Positions 29,105 to 37,372 of a stretch of DNA of 64,000 bases are shown here, piece after piece. The translations under genes were made by a program, and so were the position numbers. Within the stretch, counting starts at the first letter, position 1, and every line of letters begins with the position of its first letter. The DNA is from Steroidobacteraceae bacterium (lineage in GTDB: Bacteria; Pseudomonadota; Gammaproteobacteria; Steroidobacterales; Steroidobacteraceae). Where the stretch lies: contig JAFMJH010000010.1 of the NCBI GenBank assembly GCA_017853555.1, positions 1 to 64,000 on the forward strand, read 5' to 3'. A model generated the notes under the pieces. The model had not been told where the DNA came from. It ran no database searches and was given only the letters and a program-made list of their open reading frames with translations.

Positions 29105-31035
29105 CGAACGCGGCACGGCGCGATCCGCCCTGGAGCGTCGCGCAATCTTTGGAGCTCTATCACGTCAATGCCTGGGGTCAGGGTTATTTCGACGTCAATG
29201 CCGCAGGCCACGTCGTCGTTCGCCCGGAGCAACGCGCCGGTCACGAAATCGATCTGCTCGAAGTCGTCGAAGGACTCAAGGCGCGCGAACTGACGGCGCC
29301 CGTCGTACTGCGCTTCTCCGGCATCCTGGCGCACCGGCTGAAACAGCTGAACGACGCGTTCGCGCGGGCGATCGCGGAAAACGACTACCGCAATCGTTAT
29401 GCCGCCGTGTTCCCCATCAAAGTCAACCAGCAAAGATTGGTGGTCGAAGAAGTGTTCCGCTACGGCGCGCCTTACGGCTTCGGCCTCGAAGCCGGCAGCA
29501 AGCCCGAGCTGTTGGCGGTCATGGCGATGACCGAGAACGCGCCGGATCGGTTGATCGTGTGCAACGGCTTCAAAGACGACTCGTACATCGAAACCGCGAT
29601 GCTCGCGACCAAACTCGGTCGCACCATCATCCCGGTCGTCGAGAATTTTTCGGAACTCGGCCTGATCATCACGCACGCGCAGCGCCTCGGCATCAGACCC
29701 CGCATCGGCGTACGCGTGAAACTCGCGAGCGAAGGGTCCGGACGCTGGCGCGACTCGGCCGGCGAGAAATCGAAGTTCGGCTTGTTCATCACCGAAATCC
29801 TCGAAGCCGTCGAAGTTCTGCGACGCCACGACATGCTCGATTGCCTGAAACTCGTGCACTGTCACCCGGGCAGTCAGTTGCAGGACATCCGGCGCGTCAA
29901 AGACGCGATCAACGAACTCGCGCACGTGTATGCGGAACTGAAGTTGCTCGGCGCCGGGCTCGAATACATCGATGTCGGCGGCGGCCTCGGCGTCGACTAC
30001 GACGGGTCCGGGACCAACTACGCCTCGTCGATGAACTACAACATCGAGGAATACGCCAACGACGTGGTCTACCGCGTCGGCAGCGTCTGCAATTCACGCG
30101 GCATCGCGCACCCCGTCATCGTCAGCGAATCGGGCCGCGCGATCGCCGCGCATCACAGCGTGCTGGTGTTCAACACGCTCGGCCGCTCGGCGCTCGACAA
30201 GTTCGAAGTCACGGGCAACGAGGACCGCGACTTCGGCGGCGCGCAATGGCCGCAACCGGTGCGCGATCTGCTCGATGCCTATCGCGAGGTGAGCGAGCGG
30301 CGCATCGTCGAGTGCTGGCACGACGCCCTCACCGCACGCGAGCAATGCCTGCAGATGTTCAACCTCGGCTTGCTGTCGCTGGAGCTGCGCGGCCTCGCCG
30401 AACGTCTCTACTGGGCGACCTGCGCGCGCATTCGCGATCTGTGCCGCCGACTCGACGACGTTCCGGAAGAGCTCGAGGGCATCGAGACGATTCTCTCGGA
30501 CATCTACTTTTGCAACATGTCGGTGTTCCAGTCGCTGCCGGACTCCTGGGCGATCGATCAGCTGTTTCCCATCATGCCGATCCACCGGCTCGACGAATGT
30601 CCCACGCGGCGTGCGGTGCTCGCCGACATCACCTGCGACTCCGATGGCAAAATCGACCACTTCGTCAGCCATCGCGAAATCAAGCGCACGCTCGAGCTGC
30701 ACGAACTCGACGCCGGCGAGGAGTACTACCTCGCCGCGTTTCTCGTCGGCGCCTACCAGGAAACGCTCGGCGATCTGCACAACCTGTTCGGCGACACGCA
30801 CGTCGTGCACATCAGTCTGGACGAGAGCGGCGCCTGGTTCATCGAAGAAGTGGTCGCCGGCGACACGGCCAACAAAGTACTTGAATACATGGAGTACGAT
30901 GTGGCCGAACTCGCCCCGGCACTCGCCCGCGATTGCGAGCGCGCCATACGCGAGGGCCGGATGACGATCGCCGAGAGCCAGTCCTTGAAGCGATTTTACG
31001 AAGGCGAACTCGACGGCTACGCTTACCTCGAATGA
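29101..31035 (+). CDS. speA: Biosynthetic arginine decarboxylase
   Basis: SpeA converts arginine to agmatine with pyridoxal phosphate, opening the agmatine route to putrescine. The 644-residue protein has the PLP-lysine segment AVFPIKVNQQRLVVEEV, the VKLASEGSGRW and VHCHPGSQLQDI segments of the barrel, GGGLGVDYDGS and the C-terminal QEILGDLHNLFGDTH-like segment (here QETLGDLHNLFGDTHVVH). Its ATG overlaps the sulfurtransferase stop, and a methyltransferase follows after 16 bases. Confidence 0.96.
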   Translation: MTNAARRDPPWSVAQSLELYHVNAWGQGYFDVNAAGHVVVRPEQRAGHEIDLLEVVEGLKARELTAPVVLRFSGILAHRLKQLNDAFARAIAENDYRNRYAAVFPIKVNQQRLVVEEVFRYGAPYGFGLEAGSKPELLAVMAMTENAPDRLIVCNGFKDDSYIETAMLATKLGRTIIPVVENFSELGLIITHAQRLGIRPRIGVRVKLASEGSGRWRDSAGEKSKFGLFITEILEAVEVLRRHDMLDCLKLVHCHPGSQLQDIRRVKDAINELAHVYAELKLLGAGLEYIDVGGGLGVDYDGSGTNYASSMNYNIEEYANDVVYRVGSVCNSRGIAHPVIVSESGRAIAAHHSVLVFNTLGRSALDKFEVTGNEDRDFGGAQWPQPVRDLLDAYREVSERRIVECWHDALTAREQCLQMFNLGLLSLELRGLAERLYWATCARIRDLCRRLDDVPEELEGIETILSDIYFCNMSVFQSLPDSWAIDQLFPIMPIHRLDECPTRRAVLADITCDSDGKIDHFVSHREIKRTLELHELDAGEEYYLAAFLVGAYQETLGDLHNLFGDTHVVHISLDESGAWFIEEVVAGDTANKVLEYMEYDVAELAPALARDCERAIREGRMTIAESQSLKRFYEGELDGYAYLE

Positions 31036-31051
31036 GTTTCGGAGAAAGGTC

Positions 31052-32176
31052 ATGAATGCGGTTCCCCGTGCACTCGACACCCCGACGACGACGCCTCTCG
31101 TGGTCCACGAGAGTCGCGACTTTCGCAGCTATCACGCGTTTCTGCGCGCCGCGCGCAACTTCATGGAAGGCCCGCTCGTCGGCGCCATGCACGACGCCTA
31201 CGAGCGCCGCATCCATGATCAAGGCGGCGCTGCACCGGCGGACTGGCGTGCGGCCGAGCGCGTGCTCGACGACACGCTCGAGTTCCAGTTTTATTGTTGG
31301 GCGTATCGCAACCTGCAACGCTTCAAATATCACCGTCCGACGCTCGGCATTTTCGCCACGCTCGAGGCGCAGCGCGCCGCCCTCGAAGCCCAACTCGACG
31401 CCACGGCCCGCGAAACGCCGCCCGAGTGCCTGCGCCTCGACCCGCAACTGAAACTACCCGAGTACTTCGAGTTCGTCCCCTTCCACCAGCACACCGGCGG
31501 CGTCGCCAAAGATGCGCTCGACGGCCTCGCCTATGAAATCGGTCGCCGTACGACCGTGCCCTCGCACGGTGACCCCAACGGCATCTACCGCATCCTGTTC
31601 GAAGCGCTGCCGCAGGGACGTTATGCACGCGTGCTCGATTGGGGTACCGGCCACGGCGCGGCGCTGGTCACCTGGCAGCGCCTGCATCCGCAATCCGAGT
31701 GCCACGGCGTCGATCTGTCGGCACCCTGCCTCAAAGTGGCCAATCAGCGCGCTCGCGAGAACGGCATGCGGCTGCTGCTCTCGCAACAGGATCTCGAGCA
31801 TCTCGACTATCCCGACGCGCACTTCGATCTGATCTTCTTCAATTTCATGTTGCACGAACTACCGCGTTCGCACACCCAGGCGCTGCTCGCCGAAGCCTGC
31901 CGCGTACTCAAACCGGGCGGGTTGTTCGCCGGTCACGAGTTCCATCTGCGACCGGGCGACCCGTTTCAAAACGTGCTGCAACGCAGCCACGCCTACACCA
32001 ACAACGAAACCTATTCGATACCGTGGTACGACACGCCCATCGAGGCGCTCGGTCGAGCCGCCGGTTTTTCGTCGGTCACGATCGAGCCCTTCGCGCGACT
32101 CAACCGCTCGGTGCAACGCCCGGGGCGGGCCCCGATCAACGCCAACCACTGGAACCTCTACCAATTTCGCAAATGA
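31052..32176 (+). CDS. Two-domain SAM-dependent methyltransferase, module copy A
   Basis: The 374-residue protein has an N-terminal helical region (about 20-150) that I do not recognise, containing YRNLQRFKYH and LRLDPQLKLPEY (127-138), followed by a class I methyltransferase fold: motif I VLDWGTGHG (194-202), acidic motif ECHGVDLS, FDLIFFNFMLHEL and LKPGGLFAGHEF. Its paralogue at 52160-53395 shares the LDPQL-x-[LI]-P-x-Y motif, the RN-x3-[FY] segment and the same domain order. AAAGG precedes the ATG. A small helical protein gene overlaps its stop (ATGA). It lies 16 bases after speA, so polyamine-related methylation is possible but unproven. Confidence 0.8.
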   Translation: MNAVPRALDTPTTTPLVVHESRDFRSYHAFLRAARNFMEGPLVGAMHDAYERRIHDQGGAAPADWRAAERVLDDTLEFQFYCWAYRNLQRFKYHRPTLGIFATLEAQRAALEAQLDATARETPPECLRLDPQLKLPEYFEFVPFHQHTGGVAKDALDGLAYEIGRRTTVPSHGDPNGIYRILFEALPQGRYARVLDWGTGHGAALVTWQRLHPQSECHGVDLSAPCLKVANQRARENGMRLLLSQQDLEHLDYPDAHFDLIFFNFMLHELPRSHTQALLAEACRVLKPGGLFAGHEFHLRPGDPFQNVLQRSHAYTNNETYSIPWYDTPIEALGRAAGFSSVTIEPFARLNRSVQRPGRAPINANHWNLYQFRK

Positions 32177-32517
32177 ACGCACCCCACTTCAAAGCTGCAC
32201 TGCAAGGTCCGGTCACCGACCGCGAACCGGATTTTTTGCGCGACCTGCCGCCCGACAATCTGGTCGGCGCCATCGTCGCGCTCACCGCCGAGGTGTATCT
32301 GCTGCGCGAACGGCTGCAAACGCTTGAAGCGGAGCTCGCGGCGCACCGCGTCTTGCCGGCCGATGCGGTCGAACGGCACGTGGACGACCCCGAACGCGCG
32401 GCTGCCAAAGCCGCCGATCTGGCCGCTTATACCGAGCGCGTGATGACCGAGCTGGTGCGCGATCGCGTCCCCGTGTCCACGATCGATCCGCGCGTCACCA
32501 AATATTTGGGTGACTGA
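32173..32517 (+). CDS. Small helical partner protein of methyltransferase A
   Basis: This 114-residue protein matches no family I know. Residues 28-94 are predicted helical, with a heptad-like stretch at 36-56 (VALTAEVYLLRERLQTLEAEL) suggesting a coiled coil. The same block aligns without gaps to residues 33-99 of the small protein at 51862-52188, with about 20 of 67 positions identical including LTAE, RL, AA and RV. Both follow a methyltransferase with overlapping reading frames. The ATG shares bases with the methyltransferase stop. It may be a binding partner or activator of the methyltransferase. Confidence 0.75.
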   Translation: MNAPHFKAALQGPVTDREPDFLRDLPPDNLVGAIVALTAEVYLLRERLQTLEAELAAHRVLPADAVERHVDDPERAAAKAADLAAYTERVMTELVRDRVPVSTIDPRVTKYLGD

Positions 32518-32538
32518 CGAACACTGCTGCCTCCGGCG

Positions 32539-32567
32539 TTGGGCCGCAGTCGTCATACGTGTATGAT
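32539..32567 (+). promoter_or_regulatory. Putative promoter of the DUF1838 gene
   Basis: TTGGGC (32539-32544) and TATGAT (32562-32567, 5 of 6) are 17 bases apart, and the gene starts 36 bases after the -10. The -35 match is weak. Confidence 0.4.
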
Positions 32568-32603
32568 GATGCGATCTCGTTGCTCGGTTCTCAGGAGGTC
32601 GAC

Positions 32604-33506
32604 ATGTCCCGTTATCGGAATTCGGTGGCGTTGATAGCCACGCTGCTCTGCGCGCTCGCCCTGCCGGCGCAGGCCGCCAAACCCAAGCGTATCGATCTTT
32701 CCACACCCGAAGGCGCGAACCTCGCAGCGCGCAAAATCCAGTGCTCGGCGCAGGACAACGTGCCGACGGTCTACTGGTTCCACGGCGAGGGTTACAGCCG
32801 CGTGCCCGGCGAGCGCGACCGCAAACTCTTCAACGTCGAAGGCATGAACATCCGCCAATGCGTCACCGTCACCGATCCGGTGCGCGGCGCCGGCTGGCGA
32901 CTGATCTCGCGCGAATTGCTGCTGTATGTCGATCCGGCGACAGGCGAACTGCTGCGCGACTGGAAGAATCCGTGGACCGGGCAGACGGTCAAAGTTTTGC
33001 AGACCGCGAACGATCCGGTGAACCAGCGTCCGGTGTTCCCGATCGGCGCCGACGGCAAACCGGCCACCTGGACCGCCACGATGAGCGGCAACCAGTGGTG
33101 GAACACGCTGACCGTGCCGCTCTTCTACTCGAACCCGCTTGCCGGTGATTACCAGAAGCAGATCGGCGGCTTCTACCACGCCACCGAGATGTTCAATTTC
33201 TTCGGCAACATCGACGAACTCACCGACCCGAAGAATCTGAACCCGGCGATTCGCGTCGGCTGGGTGCGCATCGCCGATTGGCTGCCCTGGATGGAGATGA
33301 GCGGCCGCGCCGGCGAAATCTACATCCATGCCGCGGGTCGCAAGCTCGACAACTTCGAACAGTTGCCGCCCGTGGTCCTCAAGGAAATCGCGGCGACCTA
33401 CCCCGAGTGGCGCTCGCCGCCGCCGGCGGATGACGCACGCGAAAACGAAACCAGCTGGACGTACTACAAGAAGAAGTTCCCGCCGGCCAGCGGCGCCAGG
33501 AAATAA
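32604..33506 (+). CDS. DUF1838 family exported protein
   Basis: The 300-residue protein has a signal peptide (cleavage near LPAQAA, residue 22) and matches the DUF1838 family in its overall pattern: ARKIQCSAQDN, WFHGEGYSRVPGE, RDWKNPWTGQTV and YHATEMFNFF. The function is unknown; the size and Trp/Tyr-rich composition suggest a beta-rich periplasmic protein. AGGAGG stands 7 bases before the ATG, giving a firm start. It follows the methyltransferase/small-protein pair but appears to have its own promoter, and ends at a strong hairpin. Confidence 0.82.
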   Translation: MSRYRNSVALIATLLCALALPAQAAKPKRIDLSTPEGANLAARKIQCSAQDNVPTVYWFHGEGYSRVPGERDRKLFNVEGMNIRQCVTVTDPVRGAGWRLISRELLLYVDPATGELLRDWKNPWTGQTVKVLQTANDPVNQRPVFPIGADGKPATWTATMSGNQWWNTLTVPLFYSNPLAGDYQKQIGGFYHATEMFNFFGNIDELTDPKNLNPAIRVGWVRIADWLPWMEMSGRAGEIYIHAAGRKLDNFEQLPPVVLKEIAATYPEWRSPPPADDARENETSWTYYKKKFPPASGARK

Positions 33507-33529
33507 CCGGAACCGCGCTCCGATTCGGC

Positions 33530-33553
33530 GAGGGGGTCGTACTCGACCCCCTC
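33530..33553 (+). terminator. Terminator hairpin after the DUF1838 gene
   Basis: GAGGGGGTCG, loop TACT and CGACCCCCTC form a perfect 10-bp stem 23 bases after the stop codon, followed by CCGTTTAC, a weak T stretch. Confidence 0.55.
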
Positions 33554-33630
33554 CCGTTTACTTGCCGTCGGGGGCTTCGGTACGATCAAGCCGTCCCATC
33601 CCTCCGACTGCTTGCAAGAGAGACGGCTGA

Positions 33631-33906
33631 ATGACGACGATCTACGTGGGCAACTTGCCCTTCTCCGCGAACGAGGCCGACGTGCGCGTGCTCTTCGAAC
33701 GCCACGGCAAAGTCGACTCGGTCAAACTCATCAACGATCGCGAAACCGGCCGGCCCCGCGGCTTCGGTTTCGTCGAAATGCCGTCCGCCGACGCCCAAAC
33801 GGCGATCGCGGCGCTCAACGGCTACGAGATGAGCGGTCGCGCGCTGCGCATCAACGAAGCGCAGGAACGCGCACCACGTCCGCCCGGGGGCGGTTTCAGA
33901 CGCTGA
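33631..33906 (+). CDS. RRM-type RNA-binding protein
   Basis: This 91-residue protein is a single RNA recognition motif: RNP2 IYVGNLPF near the start, RNP1 RGFGFVEM at residues 47-54, and a short Arg/Pro/Gly tail. Bacterial single-RRM proteins bind RNA and are often cold-induced; the targets are unknown. It stands alone between two hairpins. A possible promoter (TTTACT-N18-TACGAT) lies at 33557-33586. Confidence 0.93.
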   Translation: MTTIYVGNLPFSANEADVRVLFERHGKVDSVKLINDRETGRPRGFGFVEMPSADAQTAIAALNGYEMSGRALRINEAQERAPRPPGGGFRR

Positions 33907-33942
33907 GCGGTTCGCCGCGACGCGCCGATTTTCGACGGGCTC

Positions 33943-33964
33943 TGCGGATCCCGCAGGATCCGCA
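33943..33964 (+). terminator. Hairpin between the RRM gene and the M24 peptidase gene
   Basis: TGCGGATCC, loop CGCA and GGATCCGCA form a perfect 9-bp stem. It lies 36 bases after the RRM stop and abuts the AAGGG ribosome binding site of the next gene, so it could end the RRM transcript or influence translation of the peptidase. There is no T run. Confidence 0.4.
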
Positions 33965-33973
33965 AGGGTAGTC

Positions 33974-35245
33974 ATGTCACTCAAAGAAATCGACCGCGAT
34001 TCGCTCGTGAACGAAGCGCGCGCCGCCGCGCTGCTCGCCGAAGTCGGCGCGGACGCTTTCGTCGCCTCGCGTCCGGTCGAGGTGTACTACTTCACCCGCT
34101 TCTGGACGATCCTCGCCAAGATGGGCTTCGAGCAGGCCTCGCTCGCGCTCTGGACACCGCAGGCCGCGCATCGCACCTTGGTGGTGTCGGCGGCGCAGAT
34201 CTGGCGACTTGCGCTCGAAGAAGCCGATTACCCGGCACGCATCATCGCCTACACGGCGCCGACGAACTGGCAGGATTGGCTGCAAAGCGGCGGCAAAACG
34301 CCGCTGCGCGCCGCCCCGTCGACCGCCTGGCCCGTCAGCCCCGACGCCGATCTCGCCGCGATCGAACGCGCCTGGATTGCCGCAACGCGCCGCACCGAAG
34401 GCCACGAAGCGCCCACCGCCCATGCGGGCCTCGCGCGTGCGATCACCGAGGCGGGCCTCGCGCGCGGACGCATCGTCACCGACGACGTCACCGTGGAACC
34501 CGCGCTGCGACGCGCGGGGCTCGATCAAATCGACGTGCGCTGCGATCCGAATCTGTTTCGTCGCTTGCGCGTCGTGAAATCGCAGACCGAGATCGCGCTC
34601 ATGCAACGGGCGGCACGCATGAATGCGGCCGCCTGTCTGGCGGCGGTGCGCGACATCACGGTCGGCACCACCATGGAAGAGATCGAACGACGCTTCGGTG
34701 TCGAGGCCGCGCAACGTGGCGGCGAATCGGTGTTCATCGCGGCCGGTGGCACGGGCTTGCTGCCCAAAGGACACGTGGTGCGAGGCGAACCGTTTCTGAT
34801 CGACGCCGTGTCGCACTACGGCCACTATCACGGCGATTTCGGACGCACCGTGATCCTCGGTGAACCCGACGCCGAAGCCCGGCGGCGTGTCGCCGCATTG
34901 CGCATAGGCTGGGAAGCGTCGTTCGCCGCCCTGCGTCCGGGGCGCCGTTATTCCGAGGTGCGCAGCGCCGGGCTCGAGGCGATGCGCAAAGCCGGTTATG
35001 GCGACGTATTGACCGTTGCCGTGCCGCACAGCGTCGGCTTGCAGCATACCGACGAGCCGTTTCGCGACGGCTTGCCGTTCGCGGTCAAAGACGACCTCGT
35101 GCTCGAAGAAAACATGACTCTTACCGTCGACTTTCCGCACATCGAAGTCGGTTTCGGCGCCTGTCATCTCGAAGATCTCGTTCGAGTGACCCGCGACGGC
35201 GCAGAACCGCTCGCCGCCATGGACGATCCTCTGATCGTCCTCTGA
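33974..35245 (+). CDS. M24 family aminopeptidase (Xaa-Pro type)
   Basis: The 423-residue protein has a creatinase-like N-terminal domain and a C-terminal pita-bread fold. Its likely metal ligands are Asp in FLIDAVSHYGHYHGDFGRT (two Asp), His in HSVGLQHTDEP, and Glu in VLEENMTLTVD and ACHLEDLV. It probably removes N-terminal residues before proline or a related substrate. It begins an apparent operon with the AhpD-like gene (14-base gap) and the SDR gene. Confidence 0.87.
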   Translation: MSLKEIDRDSLVNEARAAALLAEVGADAFVASRPVEVYYFTRFWTILAKMGFEQASLALWTPQAAHRTLVVSAAQIWRLALEEADYPARIIAYTAPTNWQDWLQSGGKTPLRAAPSTAWPVSPDADLAAIERAWIAATRRTEGHEAPTAHAGLARAITEAGLARGRIVTDDVTVEPALRRAGLDQIDVRCDPNLFRRLRVVKSQTEIALMQRAARMNAAACLAAVRDITVGTTMEEIERRFGVEAAQRGGESVFIAAGGTGLLPKGHVVRGEPFLIDAVSHYGHYHGDFGRTVILGEPDAEARRRVAALRIGWEASFAALRPGRRYSEVRSAGLEAMRKAGYGDVLTVAVPHSVGLQHTDEPFRDGLPFAVKDDLVLEENMTLTVDFPHIEVGFGACHLEDLVRVTRDGAEPLAAMDDPLIVL

Positions 35246-35259
35246 AGCAAGGACTCAGC

Positions 35260-35856
35260 ATGAAAAAAATCCGTTACCGCGCGCAGCCCGCCGCCACCGT
35301 CGCGTTGCGCCTGCCGAAACCGAATCGTCGGTCGATGCCCGACGATCTGCGCAAATATTTTGGTGCCTGCGAAGCGGCGATCGGCTTCCTGCCGAACGTG
35401 CTCGAGGTGTACAGCTTCGATGCGACGAAGTTGCGCGCCTTCATCGACATGTACAACGACCTGATGCTCGGCGACTCGAAACTCTCCAAACTCGAGCGCG
35501 AAATGATCGCCGTGGTCGTGTCCGCGGCGAACGAGTGTTACTACTGCCTCACCGCACACGGTCAGGCGGTGCGCGAAATGTCGGGCGATCCGTCGCTCGG
35601 CGAAATTCTGGTGATGAACTATCGCGTCGCGCGTATCACGCGCAAACAGCGCGCCATGCTCGATTTCGCCTACAAACTCACCGTGACGCCCGCCGAGACC
35701 GGCGATGCGGATCGGCAAAGATTGCGCCGCGCGGGCTTTGCCGATCGCGACATCTGGGACATCGTCGCGGTCACGGCCTTCTTCAACATGACCAATCGCA
35801 TCGCCACGGCGACCGATATGATGCCGAACCAGGAATATCTGGCGAGGTCACGCTGA
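35260..35856 (+). CDS. AhpD-like peroxidase-related protein (carboxymuconolactone decarboxylase family)
   Basis: The 198-residue protein has the CMD-family redox motif ECYYCLTAHG with Cys 93, Cys 96 and His 100, and belongs to the peroxidase-related subgroup (SKLEREMIAVVVSAAN before the motif). Such proteins can reduce peroxides in the manner of AhpD. AAGGA precedes the ATG. The SDR gene overlaps its stop (TGATG). The physiological substrate is unknown. Confidence 0.88.
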   Translation: MKKIRYRAQPAATVALRLPKPNRRSMPDDLRKYFGACEAAIGFLPNVLEVYSFDATKLRAFIDMYNDLMLGDSKLSKLEREMIAVVVSAANECYYCLTAHGQAVREMSGDPSLGEILVMNYRVARITRKQRAMLDFAYKLTVTPAETGDADRQRLRRAGFADRDIWDIVAVTAFFNMTNRIATATDMMPNQEYLARSR

Positions 35857-36587
35857 TGCGCTTTGCAGGGAAAACAGTGGTCGTCACCGGCGCAGGGCGT
35901 GGCATCGGTCGCGTCTGCGCCGAGCGATTTGCCGCCGAAGGCGCGGACGTCGTGCTGGTGGCACGCAGTGCCGACGAACTGCACAGCCTCGCCGCAAGCA
36001 TCGGCCCGAAGGCGCGGGCCATCCCCTGCGACGTCACCGACGACGCCGCCGTCGCGCGCCTCTTCGATGCCCTGCCGCACTGCGACGTGCTGTTCAACAA
36101 TGCCGGCAGCAACACGCCGCAACCCTTCGTCGAGGTAGATCTGGCGACACTCGACCGTTTGCTTACGCTCAACGTGCGCTCGGCCTTCGTCGTCGCGCAA
36201 GCGGCCGCGCGCGCCATGCTGCGCGCGGGACGTGGCGGCAGCATCGTCAACATGAGCTCGCAGATGGGACATGTGGGCGCCGCGAATCGCACCGTCTATT
36301 GCACCAGCAAGCACGCCATCGAAGGTCTCACCAAAGCGATGGCGGTGGAGCTCGGGCCGCAACGCATCCGCGTGAATGCCGTTGCACCCACCTACATCGA
36401 AACGCCGCTCACCGCGCCGTTCTTCGCCGATCCGCAATTCAAAGCCGACACGCTGCGACGCATTCCGCTCGCCCGCATCGGCACGGTGGACGAAGTGGCC
36501 GCGGCAGTCGCCTTCCTCGCCTCGGACGAAGCGAGCTTGGTCACCGGCACGAGTCTTTTGGTCGACGGGGGCTATACGGCGCAGTGA
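35856..36587 (+). CDS. Short-chain dehydrogenase/reductase
   Basis: The 243-residue protein is a classical SDR: TGAGRGIG cofactor loop, CDVTD, NNAGSN, catalytic Ser-Tyr-Lys in NMSSQMG and VYCTSKHA, and LLVDGGYTAQ at the end. An Arg after the first strand (VARSADEL) suggests NADP preference. The substrate cannot be read from sequence. It is coupled to the AhpD-like gene and convergent with the HAD gene. Confidence 0.9.
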   Translation: MRFAGKTVVVTGAGRGIGRVCAERFAAEGADVVLVARSADELHSLAASIGPKARAIPCDVTDDAAVARLFDALPHCDVLFNNAGSNTPQPFVEVDLATLDRLLTLNVRSAFVVAQAAARAMLRAGRGGSIVNMSSQMGHVGAANRTVYCTSKHAIEGLTKAMAVELGPQRIRVNAVAPTYIETPLTAPFFADPQFKADTLRRIPLARIGTVDEVAAAVAFLASDEASLVTGTSLLVDGGYTAQ

Positions 36588-36597
36588 GGCGTCGCGT

Positions 36598-36627
36598 CGA
36601 TCGGGCGCGATCGATCAGCCCCGATCG
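36598..36627. terminator. Inverted repeat between convergent SDR and HAD genes
   Basis: CGATCGGG (36598-36605) and CCCGATCG (36620-36627) form an 8-bp stem with a 14-base loop across the short gap between the two stop codons, reaching into the end of the HAD gene. There is no T run. Confidence 0.3.
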
Positions 36628-37313
36628 CTCAACTGCGCGACCAGCTCGACGAGATCGCTGACCACGAAATCCGCACGGCACTCGAGTTCGGCAGGCCAGG
36701 CGCGCGCCGCACGATTGAGCCACGCGGCGCGACAGCCGGCCGCACGCGCACCTTCGACATCAAGCAGCGGGTCATCACCGACGTACAGCAATTCGTGCGC
36801 TTCGACACCGAGTTCGTGCGCCACGTGGTGAAAGGCTGCGGCCTGCGGCTTCGGCGCACCGATGCGCTCGGCATTGGTACACAGTGAAAAATGCGCGCCG
36901 AGACCGATGCGATGCACGTCCGCGTTGCCATTCGACAGCGTCGCCAGGCGATAGCGGGCACCGAGCGCGCGCAACGCCGGCAGCACGTCGGGATACAGTT
37001 CGACTTCGTTGCGTGCGGCAATGAAGACCTCGAAGGCATGATCGGCGATCTTCGGGTCATGCCCCTGCGCGACGATCCAGCGCCGCAGCGCTTCGGTGCG
37101 CAGCCAGGTCATGTCGTGGGCCCGTGCCGGCACCTCGGCGGCGAGCGCACGGCGCCACTCGAACAAGGCGTCCGACGAGTACCCCCGCGCCAATTCCGGG
37201 TGACGGCCCTGCAAAAAATCGCTCATGCGCTGCTCGGCGCGCACGAGGACCGGACGCACCGCCCAAAACGTATCGTCGAGGTCGAAACAGAGGGCGCGCA
37301 CTTCGGCGGGCAT
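36615..37313 (-). CDS. HAD-IA family hydrolase
   Basis: The 232-residue protein shows FDLDDTFW (motif I), LSNGN (motif II), the lysine in GAPKPQ (motif III) and VGDDPLLD (motif IV), with a helical cap between motifs I and II. The pattern is close to YigB-type FMN/nucleotide phosphatases, but substrate choice is open. The frame is open from 37403; the ATG at 37313 fits the family start MPAEVRALCFDLDDT. It is divergent from the S9 peptidase gene. Confidence 0.85.
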   Translation of the reverse strand: MPAEVRALCFDLDDTFWAVRPVLVRAEQRMSDFLQGRHPELARGYSSDALFEWRRALAAEVPARAHDMTWLRTEALRRWIVAQGHDPKIADHAFEVFIAARNEVELYPDVLPALRALGARYRLATLSNGNADVHRIGLGAHFSLCTNAERIGAPKPQAAAFHHVAHELGVEAHELLYVGDDPLLDVEGARAAGCRAAWLNRAARAWPAELECRADFVVSDLVELVAQLSDRG

Positions 37314-37325
37314 GGGCAACTCGTC

Positions 37326-37331
37326 TACAAT
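37326..37331 (+). promoter_or_regulatory. -10-like box upstream of the S9 peptidase gene
   Basis: TACAAT (5 of 6), followed by a GC-rich CGGGGCC stretch, stands about 41 bases before the ATG at 37373. No clear -35 is seen. Confidence 0.35.
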
Positions 37332-37372
37332 CGGGGCCTCGCTTTTACCGGCATCCCGCTCCGAGCACAACC

